A stretch of DNA of 18,840 nt, from positions 1-18,840 of the forward strand of contig NZ_JAKIUR010000053.1 in the NCBI RefSeq assembly GCF_021647475.1. The letters run 5' to 3'. Shown here one piece after another: positions 7,206 through 13,866 of the stretch; within the stretch, counting starts at the first letter, position 1; every line of letters begins with the position of its first letter. The notes under the pieces were generated by a model that searched no databases, was not told the DNA's origin, and was given only the letters and a program-made list of their open reading frames with translations. Position numbers and translations under genes: made by a program. The stretch comes from Lutibacter sp. Lineage in GTDB: Bacteria > Bacteroidota > Bacteroidia > Flavobacteriales > Flavobacteriaceae.

Positions 7206-8279
7206 ATGAAAAATATTTTAACAGTACTCATCATTATCTTTTTTATATCCACAAATATGGCTCAAGAACATAGTTGGAAATGTGTTAAAGGTGGTGCTCA
7301 AAGTAAATTTCCAGCTAATCCAGAAAATGAGTTGAACGCGAATTTTAAATTTGACTATCAAATAAACTCAACCTTCGAAGTCCCCATAAAAGGAAAACCC
7401 AAACGATTTACAGTACGCTATTATGTGAATTCTCAAGATGGATCCCTCTTTTTTCCAGATGGAATTTTATGGATGAATAATTTTAACAAAGAGGGTAAAG
7501 AGTATAGATTTGACGGTGCTGTACGACTTGCAAATGGTCAAATGGGAATATATCTTTATGACAAAAAATATCATAAAAAAAGAGTTTTTACCGTAGCTTC
7601 AAAAAAATCAGCTGCTGATAATTTTTTAAATACCCATTTGGCCTTACTATCCTTTTTTAATGATCGCAATGATCCCGAAGTTAAACAAGAAAATCCTGAA
7701 CCACTTCCCCTAGGTGTTGATTGGAGTGGTATTTTACACGGTTATACGGGTTATATTTATAATAACGCTGATAGAGCCAAATTGACTATTTATTTAGACG
7801 AGCAACCCATGTTACCTGATAAAACAAGTGTTCCCGTAGCAGGATTTTTAGCTGGAGTACTTAATTATTTAGATAATCAAAAATGTAATGCACTTATTGT
7901 TTTTTCTAAAATTGAAAATGAAAATGGCGATTATATGCAAGAAGAGCTCCAATCTATTGGAAAATTATCAAAAAGTTTTAATGGAAATTCCTACAAACCT
8001 TTTGGTTTAACCAATGAAATAATGGGTGGACCAAAAACGGGCATTCAAAATATGCAGGCTAAAATGGCTGCATTTCAAGCTAAAGCAATGGCATTAGGAA
8101 ATAAAATTAATCAACTTAGAAAAGAAAAACAAGATTGTTTAAAAACCGAAAAAGGAGGTTCTCATTATTGTAGAGATCATTATGACCCTTTAATTAAAAA
8201 AGCTAAAGACGAAGCCAAAAAATTACAATTTGATTTAATGAAAAAGATGGGTGTAGAAGATATGATTGAAAATAACTAG
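7206..8279 (+). CDS. Secreted protein of unknown function with C-terminal helical hairpin
   Basis: This 357-residue protein has a signal peptide ending NMA/Q (~residue 19) and is not recognised as a known family. Residues ~20-260 are mixed beta with many aromatics (e.g. LFFPDGILWMNNF near residue 80), consistent with a compact extracytoplasmic domain. Residues ~275-350 are strongly helical, rich in Ala, Lys, Gln and Met. Two cysteines, Cys311 and Cys322, lie at a probable turn (QDCLKTEKGGSHYCRD), so a disulfide could pin two antiparallel helices. Two further cysteines occur near residues 26 and 226. The gene closes the OmpA/paralogue cluster and precedes the lipoprotein pair by 49 bp. It is probably a periplasmic or secreted partner. 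Confidence 0.8.
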   Translation: MKNILTVLIIIFFISTNMAQEHSWKCVKGGAQSKFPANPENELNANFKFDYQINSTFEVPIKGKPKRFTVRYYVNSQDGSLFFPDGILWMNNFNKEGKEYRFDGAVRLANGQMGIYLYDKKYHKKRVFTVASKKSAADNFLNTHLALLSFFNDRNDPEVKQENPEPLPLGVDWSGILHGYTGYIYNNADRAKLTIYLDEQPMLPDKTSVPVAGFLAGVLNYLDNQKCNALIVFSKIENENGDYMQEELQSIGKLSKSFNGNSYKPFGLTNEIMGGPKTGIQNMQAKMAAFQAKAMALGNKINQLRKEKQDCLKTEKGGSHYCRDHYDPLIKKAKDEAKKLQFDLMKKMGVEDMIENN

Positions 8280-8328
8280 TAATAAAAAATTAAAAAAATA
8301 ACTTAAACAGTAACCTAAAAAATTTATT

Positions 8329-9423
8329 ATGAATACAAACAAAAAACAGAAAAATAGTTTTAATTTTTTAATTAAAAATATAAAAACACTCATTTTTATA
8401 AATATGATTCTTTTTGCTATTTCTTGTAGCAAAAGTGACCCTATTTCACCAGCACCTACTCCTATACCAACACCTACTGTTAAAGACATCTATATAACAG
8501 GTTATGATTATATTGGATCTAATGGCGTTGCTAAAGTTTGGAAAAATGGTATAGAAACTGCCTTAACAGATGGATCTATATACAATTATACAAAAGCAAT
8601 TGCAATTGTAGGAAACGATATATATGTAGCTGGAAATGCAGTAGTTGATTTTAATGGTGTTGCTAAGTATTGGAAAAATGGTACAGCAACTAATCTTTCA
8701 GACGGAACTAGTAATGCCGATGCCCAAGATATAACTGTTGTTGGTAGTGATGTGTATGTTGCAGGATACACAACTTCTACGGTTGATGGAATACATCAAG
8801 TTGCCACCTTTTGGAAAAATGGTGTAGCAACTAAGCTCACAGATGGAACGCAACATGCCCGTTTATTTTCTATAGTTGCTAAAGGTAGCGATGTGTATGT
8901 AGCTGGTAGCGAAGATAATGTTACATATTCGATTGCTAAAGTTTGGAAAAATGGTGTAGCAATAGCATTAACAGACGGAACTCAATATGCTAATGCCAAT
9001 GCAATTACTGTGGTAGGAAGTGATGTGTATGTAGCAGGCTATGAATATAATGGTACTACCTATGTTGCAAAAGTTTGGAAAAATGGCATTGAAACTGCAC
9101 TAACAGATGGTTTGCAAGGTGCTAATGCCAATGCAATTACCGTGGTAGGAAATGATGTATATGTGGTTGGTTATGAAAATAATGGCACTAAAGATGTTGC
9201 TAAATTTTGGAAAAATGGAATTGCAACAGTATTAACAAATGGAACGCAAGATGCTGGTGCCAAAGCTATAGTCCTGATAGGAAGTGATGTATATATAGCT
9301 GGTTATGAATCTAATGGAACAAATTTTATTGCCAAATATTGGAAAAATGGCATAGCTACAAATTTGATAACAAATGTTACTTCAAATTCATTTGCAATGG
9401 GAATAGCTATTACCACTAATTAA
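8329..9423 (+). CDS. Lipoprotein with seven ~44-residue repeats, probable beta-propeller (copy 1)
   Basis: This 364-residue protein has a long basic N-region and a lipobox AISC with acylated Cys33, followed by SKSD and a Pro/Thr linker (PAPTPIPTPT). From Asp53 to the end there are seven repeats with consensus DVYVAGYE-NGT-VAKVWKNG-ATALTDGTQ. Each has a conserved Trp in WKNG and a turn at TDG. Seven units of ~44 residues fit a seven-bladed beta-propeller with small four-stranded blades. Blade 3 carries a three-residue insertion. It is probably anchored in the outer membrane, but surface exposure cannot be told from sequence. The next gene is a close tandem paralogue sharing its 5' leader. The ligand is unknown. 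Confidence 0.88.
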   Translation: MNTNKKQKNSFNFLIKNIKTLIFINMILFAISCSKSDPISPAPTPIPTPTVKDIYITGYDYIGSNGVAKVWKNGIETALTDGSIYNYTKAIAIVGNDIYVAGNAVVDFNGVAKYWKNGTATNLSDGTSNADAQDITVVGSDVYVAGYTTSTVDGIHQVATFWKNGVATKLTDGTQHARLFSIVAKGSDVYVAGSEDNVTYSIAKVWKNGVAIALTDGTQYANANAITVVGSDVYVAGYEYNGTTYVAKVWKNGIETALTDGLQGANANAITVVGNDVYVVGYENNGTKDVAKFWKNGIATVLTNGTQDAGAKAIVLIGSDVYIAGYESNGTNFIAKYWKNGIATNLITNVTSNSFAMGIAITTN

Positions 9424-9426
9424 AAA
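9328..9426 (+). repeat. 99-bp exact duplication, partner at 10530-10628
   Basis: The last blade of the first propeller gene, its stop codon and three bases after it are identical base for base to 10530-10628 at the end of the second gene. Identity breaks at once on the 3' side. This indicates a recent duplication or gene conversion of the shared 3' end. Confidence 0.85.
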
Positions 9427-9539
9427 TAAAACTTCTTATAAGATAATTATCAAATTAAGCAATTTTATAATGCTTTCTGATTAAAAATTAGAATTGTAAA
9501 AATTAAAAAACAACTTAAATAATAGCCTAAATTTTTTTT

Positions 9540-10625
9540 ATGAACACAAACAAAAAACAGAAAAACATTTTTAATTTTTTAATTAAAAATATAAAAATAC
9601 TCATTTTCATAAATATGATACTTTTTGCTATTTCTTGTAGTAAAAGTGACACTATTTCACCAGCACCTACTCCTATACCAACACCTACTGTTAAAGATAT
9701 CTATGTGGTAGGTTCAGAATCTAACGGCACAAACTCTGTTTCAAAAGTTTGGAAAAATGATGTTGCATCTGCATTGACAGATGGTACTAATTCTAGTCGT
9801 GCGTATGCATTAACTGTGATAGAAAATGATATATATGTTGCAGGGTATGAATCAAACGGTACAAATGATGTAGCCAAAATTTGGAAAAATGGTGTAGCAA
9901 CAAGCCTAACCGATGGAACTGGTACTTCTAGTGCTTTTGCAATAACTGTGAAAGGAAACGATGTATATGTAGCAGGAAATGAATTTAATGGAACAAAATC
10001 TGTTGCTAAAATTTGGAAAAATGGCATAGCGACAGCATTAACCGATGGAACTCAATTTGGTTCTGCGGAAGATATCTTTGTGGAAGGAAACGATGTATAT
10101 GCAACAGGGGAAGAATCTAACAGCACTAATTTAATTGCAAAAATTTGGAAAAATGGTGTAGCAACAGCATTAACCGATGGTACTAATAGAGCAATTGCCA
10201 ATGCAATTACTGTGGTAGGAAGTGATGTGTATGTAGCAGGCTCTGAATATAATGGTACTACCTATGTTGCTAAAGTTTGGAAAAATGGCATTGAAACTGC
10301 ATTAACCGATGGATCTCAAAATGCTTCTTCTAAAGCCATAACAGTGGTAGGAAGTGATGTTTATGTGGTTGGTTATGAAAATAATGGCACTAAAAATGTT
10401 GCAAAAATTTGGAAAAATGGAATTGCAACAGCATTAACAGATGGAACGCAAGATGCTGGAGTCAGTGCAATTAGTTTGGTAGGAAGTGATGTTTATGTAG
10501 TAGGCAGTGAATCTAACGGAACAAATTCTATTGCCAAATATTGGAAAAATGGCATAGCTACAAATTTGATAACAAATGTTACTTCAAATTCATTTGCAAT
10601 GGGAATAGCTATTACCACTAATTAA
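9540..10625 (+). CDS. Lipoprotein with seven ~44-residue repeats, probable beta-propeller (copy 2)
   Basis: This 361-residue tandem paralogue of the preceding gene has the same extended N-region, lipobox AISC (Cys33) and PAPTPIPTPT linker, then seven repeats from Asp53. Blades 1-4 differ clearly from those of the first copy, whereas blades 5-7 and the N-terminal leader are almost identical. The difference is therefore concentrated on one side of the predicted ring. The 116-bp gap before it retains the leader of the first copy (AACTTAAA...CCTAAA just before the ATG). It is probably another anchored surface or periplasmic receptor. A four-bladed change of binding face would fit, but that is inference. 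Confidence 0.88.
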   Translation: MNTNKKQKNIFNFLIKNIKILIFINMILFAISCSKSDTISPAPTPIPTPTVKDIYVVGSESNGTNSVSKVWKNDVASALTDGTNSSRAYALTVIENDIYVAGYESNGTNDVAKIWKNGVATSLTDGTGTSSAFAITVKGNDVYVAGNEFNGTKSVAKIWKNGIATALTDGTQFGSAEDIFVEGNDVYATGEESNSTNLIAKIWKNGVATALTDGTNRAIANAITVVGSDVYVAGSEYNGTTYVAKVWKNGIETALTDGSQNASSKAITVVGSDVYVVGYENNGTKNVAKIWKNGIATALTDGTQDAGVSAISLVGSDVYVVGSESNGTNSIAKYWKNGIATNLITNVTSNSFAMGIAITTN

Positions 10626-10639
10626 AAAGACAAACAAAA

Positions 10640-10900
10640 GTGAAAAGAAGTAAAAACATTATAATTATAAGTATTGCTATTATTATTTCAATTTTACTAG
10701 TAATATATAGTGGCAGTGATAAAGGTTTAGAAGCTTTTATAGCCATACCGTTATTACTTTTTTTAAATGCAAGTTTAAGCATCTATGGTTTTTTAACTAA
10801 GCAGAAAAAAATAGGAATTGCAGGGTTAATCTTGTTTTTTGTAGCTCCAATTTTTGCTTTTATATATTTTATAAATGTATTTCAATTTTTAACAAGATAA
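10640..10900 (+). CDS. Small membrane protein, three predicted helices
   Basis: This 86-residue protein starts with GTG, 14 bp after the stop of the lipoprotein gene. No in-frame ATG exists, so GTG is the only plausible start. Hydrophobic segments lie at about residues 6-24, 30-52 and 57-82, separated by short charged loops (SGSDKG, TKQKK). The family is not recognised. It is the last gene of the co-directional run, and the next 80 bp lead into an intergenic repeat and a gene remnant. It could be an accessory to the lipoproteins or simply an unrelated inner-membrane protein. Confidence 0.6.
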   Translation: MKRSKNIIIISIAIIISILLVIYSGSDKGLEAFIAIPLLLFLNASLSIYGFLTKQKKIGIAGLILFFVAPIFAFIYFINVFQFLTR

Positions 10901-10931
10901 AACATAAGTAGTAATCATAAAACCCGTTGTG

Positions 10932-10990
10932 CATTATGATAAAATTCTGTCAATTCGAGTGAATTTTAGCCTTTTTAGGCTTAAAATTAG
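10932..10990. repeat. Intergenic repeat B, truncated copy fused to regulator remnant
   Basis: CATTATGATAAAATTCTGTC followed by AATTCGAGTGAATTTTAG matches the left part of the element at 13461, 16127 and 18158. Homology stops after GGCTTAAAATTAG (10978-10990), where the other copies continue TATCGAGAATATTTTTT. Here the sequence runs instead into AraC-type coding sequence, and the last 13 bp belong to both. Confidence 0.8.
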
Positions 10991-11127
10991 CTACTCAATT
11001 ATTAAGATCTTCCGATATTAACATTTCTCAGGTAGGTTATAGTGTAGGATTTAATGACCATGCCTATTTTAGTAAATGCTTTAAAAAAATGTATAATTGT
11101 ACTCCTTCAGAATTTGCTAAAAAGTAG
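10981..11127 (+). pseudogene. 3' remnant of a second hybrid two-component regulator (AraC output end)
   Basis: These 48 codons plus a stop align with the C-terminus of the regulator at 220-3153. The translation shares DINISQVGYSVGF and the FNDHAYFSKCFKK region, with about 41 of 48 residues identical. There is no start codon and no upstream kinase or receiver. The homology begins abruptly at the edge of repeat B. The 95 bp after its stop are also homologous to the region after the intact gene. A complete second regulator probably once stood here and was removed except for its 3' end. Confidence 0.88.
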
Positions 11128-11172
11128 ACTTTTAAACATATTCTTTTTTATAAAATCCTAAGAAAACTTCTT

Positions 11173-11247
11173 AGTTACTTTAGTTACATAAGTTATAACA
11201 TCTGTTACAATGCTTATAACTAATGGTGTATTATAGACTTACATTTA
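11173..11247 (+). promoter_or_regulatory. Second candidate operator-promoter, paralogous to 3196-3271
   Basis: GTTAC occurs at 11173, and GTTACA at 11183 and 11204. The last two are 21 bp apart, exactly as at 3207 and 3228. TACATTTA (11240-11247) begins 36 bp after the second repeat, again the same distance. The 18-bp palindrome seen at the first locus is imperfect here (AGTTACTTTAGTTAC). If TACATTTA is the -7 box, transcription starts inside the small ORF at 11223 and downstream of its first ATG. Confidence 0.45.
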
Positions 11248-11432
11248 TCAAAACTAAATTGCTATTAGTTGCCTTGCTAATTATAGTAAACTCAATTTTA
11301 AAAAACGAGTTGAATTATAGCAACATGTCAAAAAACATTTTATTAAATATAAATAACTTAGAAAATGGCAATTATATATTAAAAATAATACATAAAAATA
11401 AAATCATTAAAAAAATAACTTTTAAAAAGTAA
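11223..11432 (+). CDS. Tiny ORF with hydrophobic leader and T9SS sorting-domain-like end
   Basis: This 69-residue ORF has a hydrophobic stretch LLLVALLIIV (residues ~14-23) that could be a signal peptide. It is followed by MSKNILLNINNLENGNYILKI and a Lys-rich end matching the small ORF at 3323. The final 33 residues resemble the second half of a Por-secretion tail. It ends 5 bp before the next gene. An alternative start is Met35 (11325), which would give a 35-residue peptide and fit the promoter geometry better. The hydrophobic part is frameshifted and lacks a start in the other copy, so only the MSKN-to-end segment is conserved as coding. Its role is unknown. Confidence 0.5.
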   Translation: MVYYRLTFIKTKLLLVALLIIVNSILKNELNYSNMSKNILLNINNLENGNYILKIIHKNKIIKKITFKK

Positions 11433-11437
11433 AAATT

Positions 11438-12436
11438 ATGAGAAAACAAATTACATTTTTTATATGCTCACTTATTGTTTTTACGAGTTACTCGCAAACA
11501 ATTGAAAAGTTTAGTATAGATAATGGCGGAGCCTCAGCCTCTGCAGGAGGAATTGAGATTCTTTATACCATTGGAGAAGTAAATGTACAGGAACTGAGTG
11601 CAGTTAGTGTTGCTGTTTCCGAAGGATTTATTAATACAAATTTTAGTGTTTTAATTGCTCCAAAGGTTTTTTTACAAGGTCCAATGTTAAATCAAGCAAC
11701 AGCTGGATTAATGAATGACAATTTACGAACTTCAAGTTACATACCAACTACAAGTCCTTATAGCGATGGAGCAACAATTACTGCTTCGGTATTAAATACT
11801 GGTGGAAGCTCAGGAACAGGATTGGCACAAGATGATATTGTAGATTGGGTTTGGGTAGAATTACGTGCCGCAAATGATAATACCAAACTTATTAATGAAA
11901 AATCAGCTTTACTGCAACGCGATGGAGATATTGTTGCTTTGGATGGTGTTTCTAATTTAATAATGACCGCTGCACCAACCAATTATTATATAGTTGTAAA
12001 ACATAGAAACCATTTAGGAGCTATGACGGCGACTGCTAATTATGGATTAACAGAAGCAACGGCAACAATCGTAGATTTTAAAAGTAATGGTTTGTCAACT
12101 TATGGTAGCAATGCACGTGTAGATTTAGGTTCTGGGGTTATGGCACTTTGGGCTGGTGATACCAATACAAGCAATCAAATTAAATTTTCTGGTGCTAGTA
12201 ACAATACCAACGTTATTAAAGATGTGGTACTTGCCGATCCAAGTAATGGATTTAATTCGGTAACTTTCTCATCATCAGGCTATTTAGATATTGATGTTGA
12301 TTTAAATGGTAGCGGAAAATTCTCTGGTTCGGGTAATGATAGTAATATTATAAAAGATAATGTATTAGCAAATCCAGGAAATGGATTTCATTCACCAACC
12401 TATACCATTTCAACAACGGTACCAACAAAAATTTAA
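11438..12436 (+). CDS. Secreted protein with IGE...EGF N-terminal motif and C-terminal D-x-N repeats
   Basis: This 332-residue protein has a signal peptide ending SYS/Q (~residue 20). The first mature segment (FSIDNGGASASAGGIEILYT, then IGE and, 20 residues on, EGF) is a motif frequent at the start of exported Bacteroidota proteins. Residues ~75-230 form a beta-rich module with a VFLQGPM start, a DWVWVELR segment and YYIVVKHRNHLG, known from many large Bacteroidota adhesin-like proteins. Residues ~236-330 hold two ~45-residue repeats, each with D-x-N-x-(S)-x-x-KFSG, then NxIKDxVLAxPxNGF. These recall calcium-binding dockerin-like loops. No sorting tail is visible. It is followed by a gene with such a tail, so the two may act together (inference). 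Confidence 0.82.
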   Translation: MRKQITFFICSLIVFTSYSQTIEKFSIDNGGASASAGGIEILYTIGEVNVQELSAVSVAVSEGFINTNFSVLIAPKVFLQGPMLNQATAGLMNDNLRTSSYIPTTSPYSDGATITASVLNTGGSSGTGLAQDDIVDWVWVELRAANDNTKLINEKSALLQRDGDIVALDGVSNLIMTAAPTNYYIVVKHRNHLGAMTATANYGLTEATATIVDFKSNGLSTYGSNARVDLGSGVMALWAGDTNTSNQIKFSGASNNTNVIKDVVLADPSNGFNSVTFSSSGYLDIDVDLNGSGKFSGSGNDSNIIKDNVLANPGNGFHSPTYTISTTVPTKI

Positions 12437-12474
12437 ATAATAAAAAAAGAATAATTAATTAAAAACAAAAAATC

Positions 12475-13290
12475 ATGAAAAAACTTTACATCACATTCGT
12501 ATTTATTTTAACCGTATTAATTAGCAATGCACAAGGCTATACCTTTGGTATTGTGCATATCTCAGGTTACAATTTTAAAGTTGTTGCCATTCCAGATTTT
12601 ACATCAACAGGTAACACTGATGTTTCTGATGTAGGATTTACTTTAGTGTTACCAGCCGGAACGGCAGATGCTGTAAATCCTGTAGGATTATTAACTGCTA
12701 GAACTTGGTCTGTTGCACAACATGATGCAGCAAATTTAACAGCTGTTGCTGGTTTAGGTGATGGCACTAAAGATGTATTTCAGTTTAACTTACCTCCAGG
12801 GCAAAGTATTTTAGCTCATACAGCAGGTCAACAAATAGATTTGGTAAGTTTTGACGTTAGCAATTCACCAGTCACAGGCGTAATGAGTATTTTATTAAAC
12901 AGCGACCCAATTGCTACAGGTGCTGGTGGAGTTTTTGATAGTTTTTATAATTCTGATATTGATGGACCAGGAGTTGGAACAGGAACAACAGATTATTTTG
13001 CTGGTTTAGCTCCTGGGATGGAAAGCATTAATTTTTCAACATTAGCAGTTCAAACGTTTAATTTAGAACATAATGTCGCAATTTATCCTAATCCTACTTC
13101 AAATTATATTCATATTTCTTCTTCTTTAACTTTTGATAAAGTGGCTTTGTATGATGTATTAGGAAAGCAAGTGTTAAGTACAAAAAATGTATCTCAACTT
13201 AAAGTTGACCAACTGCACTCAGGGTTGTACTTTTTAAAGCTTTCTACTAAAACAGGAGATAGTGCAATTAAAAAGATAATAATTAAATAA
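12475..13290 (+). CDS. Secreted protein with T9SS type A C-terminal sorting domain
   Basis: This 271-residue protein has a signal peptide ending SNA/Q (~residue 19). Residues ~20-190 form a beta-rich domain of unrecognised family, with GFTLVLPAGTAD, FNLPPGQSI and IDLVSFDVSN segments. A cohesin-like or related sandwich fold is possible but unproven. The C-terminal sorting domain spans ~197-271: IYPNPTSNYIHI at 203, LYDVLGKQVLS, then KVDQLHSGLYFLKLSTK and a lysine-rich end. This tail directs passage through the type IX secretion system and usually anchoring at the cell surface. It is 38 bp after its neighbour and probably in one operon. Intergenic repeats begin 10 bp after its stop codon. Confidence 0.92.
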   Translation: MKKLYITFVFILTVLISNAQGYTFGIVHISGYNFKVVAIPDFTSTGNTDVSDVGFTLVLPAGTADAVNPVGLLTARTWSVAQHDAANLTAVAGLGDGTKDVFQFNLPPGQSILAHTAGQQIDLVSFDVSNSPVTGVMSILLNSDPIATGAGGVFDSFYNSDIDGPGVGTGTTDYFAGLAPGMESINFSTLAVQTFNLEHNVAIYPNPTSNYIHISSSLTFDKVALYDVLGKQVLSTKNVSQLKVDQLHSGLYFLKLSTKTGDSAIKKIIIK

Positions 13291-13300
13291 ATTAAACAAC

Positions 13301-13379
13301 GTCATTGCGATGAGGAACGAAGAAGCAATCTCAATATAACAAACAGATTACCGCGTCTCTAAACGCTCCTCGTAATGAC
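13301..13379. repeat. Palindromic repeat A, copy 1
   Basis: It begins GTCATTGCGATGAGGAACGA and ends GCTCCTCGTAATGAC. The two ends are near-perfect inverted complements, so the element can fold into a hairpin or cruciform. The GAAGCAATCTCA and CAGATTACCGCGTC segments recur in every copy. It resembles GTCATTGCGAGG-type REP-like elements common between Bacteroidota genes. Confidence 0.88.
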
Positions 13380-13429
13380 CATAGAAAAACAGTATAAGAG
13401 TAATTAAAGTATAGAATAAATTAAAAAAC

Positions 13430-13612
13430 GTCATTGCAAAAAGCAACAAAAAAATAATTTCATTATGATAAAATTTCGTCAATTCGAGTGAATTTTAACC
13501 TTTTTAGGCTTAAAATTAGTATCGAGAATATTTTTTAGTTAGAAATAGCCATTCTCAATACCATTTTTTATCAAAAATTACTTGCCTTACTGGCAGGCAT
13601 TCTCGAACTGAC
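13430..13612. repeat. Intergenic repeat B, full copy 1
   Basis: GTCATTGCAAAAAGCAAC leads into a core at 13478-13612 bounded by GTCAATTCGAG and CTCGAACTGAC, which are inverted repeats with one mismatch. Inside are a second imperfect stem (GTATCGAGAAT / ATTCTCAATAC) and a short TGCC-TTACT-GGCA hairpin. The full copy at 16096-16278 is nearly identical. Confidence 0.85.
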
Positions 13613-13632
13613 ATAACAGGATATTAAACAAC

Positions 13633-13712
13633 GTCATTGCGATAAGGAACGAAGAAGCAATCTCAATATAATAAGCAGATTACCACATCGCTAAAAAGCT
13701 CCTCGTAATGAC
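13633..13712. repeat. Palindromic repeat A, copy 2
   Basis: It runs from GTCATTGCGATAAGGAACGA to CTCCTCGTAATGAC with the shared GAAGCAATCTCA and CAGATTACC segments. It lies 20 bp after repeat B copy 1, the same arrangement as copy 4 after the second repeat B. Confidence 0.85.
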
Positions 13713-13762
13713 CGCAGAAAAACAGTATAAGAGTAATTAAAGTATAGCATAAATTAAACAAC

Positions 13763-13843
13763 GTCATTGCGATGAGGTACGAAGAAGCAATCTCATCTCA
13801 TAATAAACAGATTACCGCGTCGTAAAAAACTCCTTGTAATGAC
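13763..13843. repeat. Palindromic repeat A, copy 3
   Basis: It begins GTCATTGCGATGAGGTACGA and ends CTCCTTGTAATGAC. It is closest to copy 5 (16441), and each of the two sits just before a fibre gene. Its end is 23 bp before the ATG at 13867. Confidence 0.85.
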
Positions 13844-13866
13844 AAATAAACCAAAACATAAAAATC

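Larger units (their letters stand above)
13291..13866. other. Repeat-filled intergenic region
   Basis: No coding sequence is supported here. The order is palindromic repeat A1 (13301-13379), a 50-bp spacer, repeat B with its GTCATTGC lead (13430-13612), a 20-bp link, repeat A2 (13633-13712), a second copy of the 50-bp spacer (CAGTATAAGAGTAATTAAAG within it), and repeat A3 (13763-13843). The last 23 bp lead into the start codon at 13867 and contain CCAAAACATAAAAATC, which is shared with the gene at 16570. Confidence 0.85.

Noticed and set aside
8586..10027. Long reverse-strand open frames opposite the propeller genes
   Set aside because: They arise from the regular codon pattern of the 132-bp repeats, lack signal or domain features, and lie fully inside well-supported genes.
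10640..10900. Toxin or immunity protein for the membrane ORF
   Set aside because: Size and three helices alone do not support this, and no partner gene or toxin motif is adjacent.
13301..13843. Insertion sequence with terminal inverted repeats
   Set aside because: The inverted ends enclose only 79-135 bp with no transposase frame. Non-autonomous REP-like or MITE-like elements fit better.
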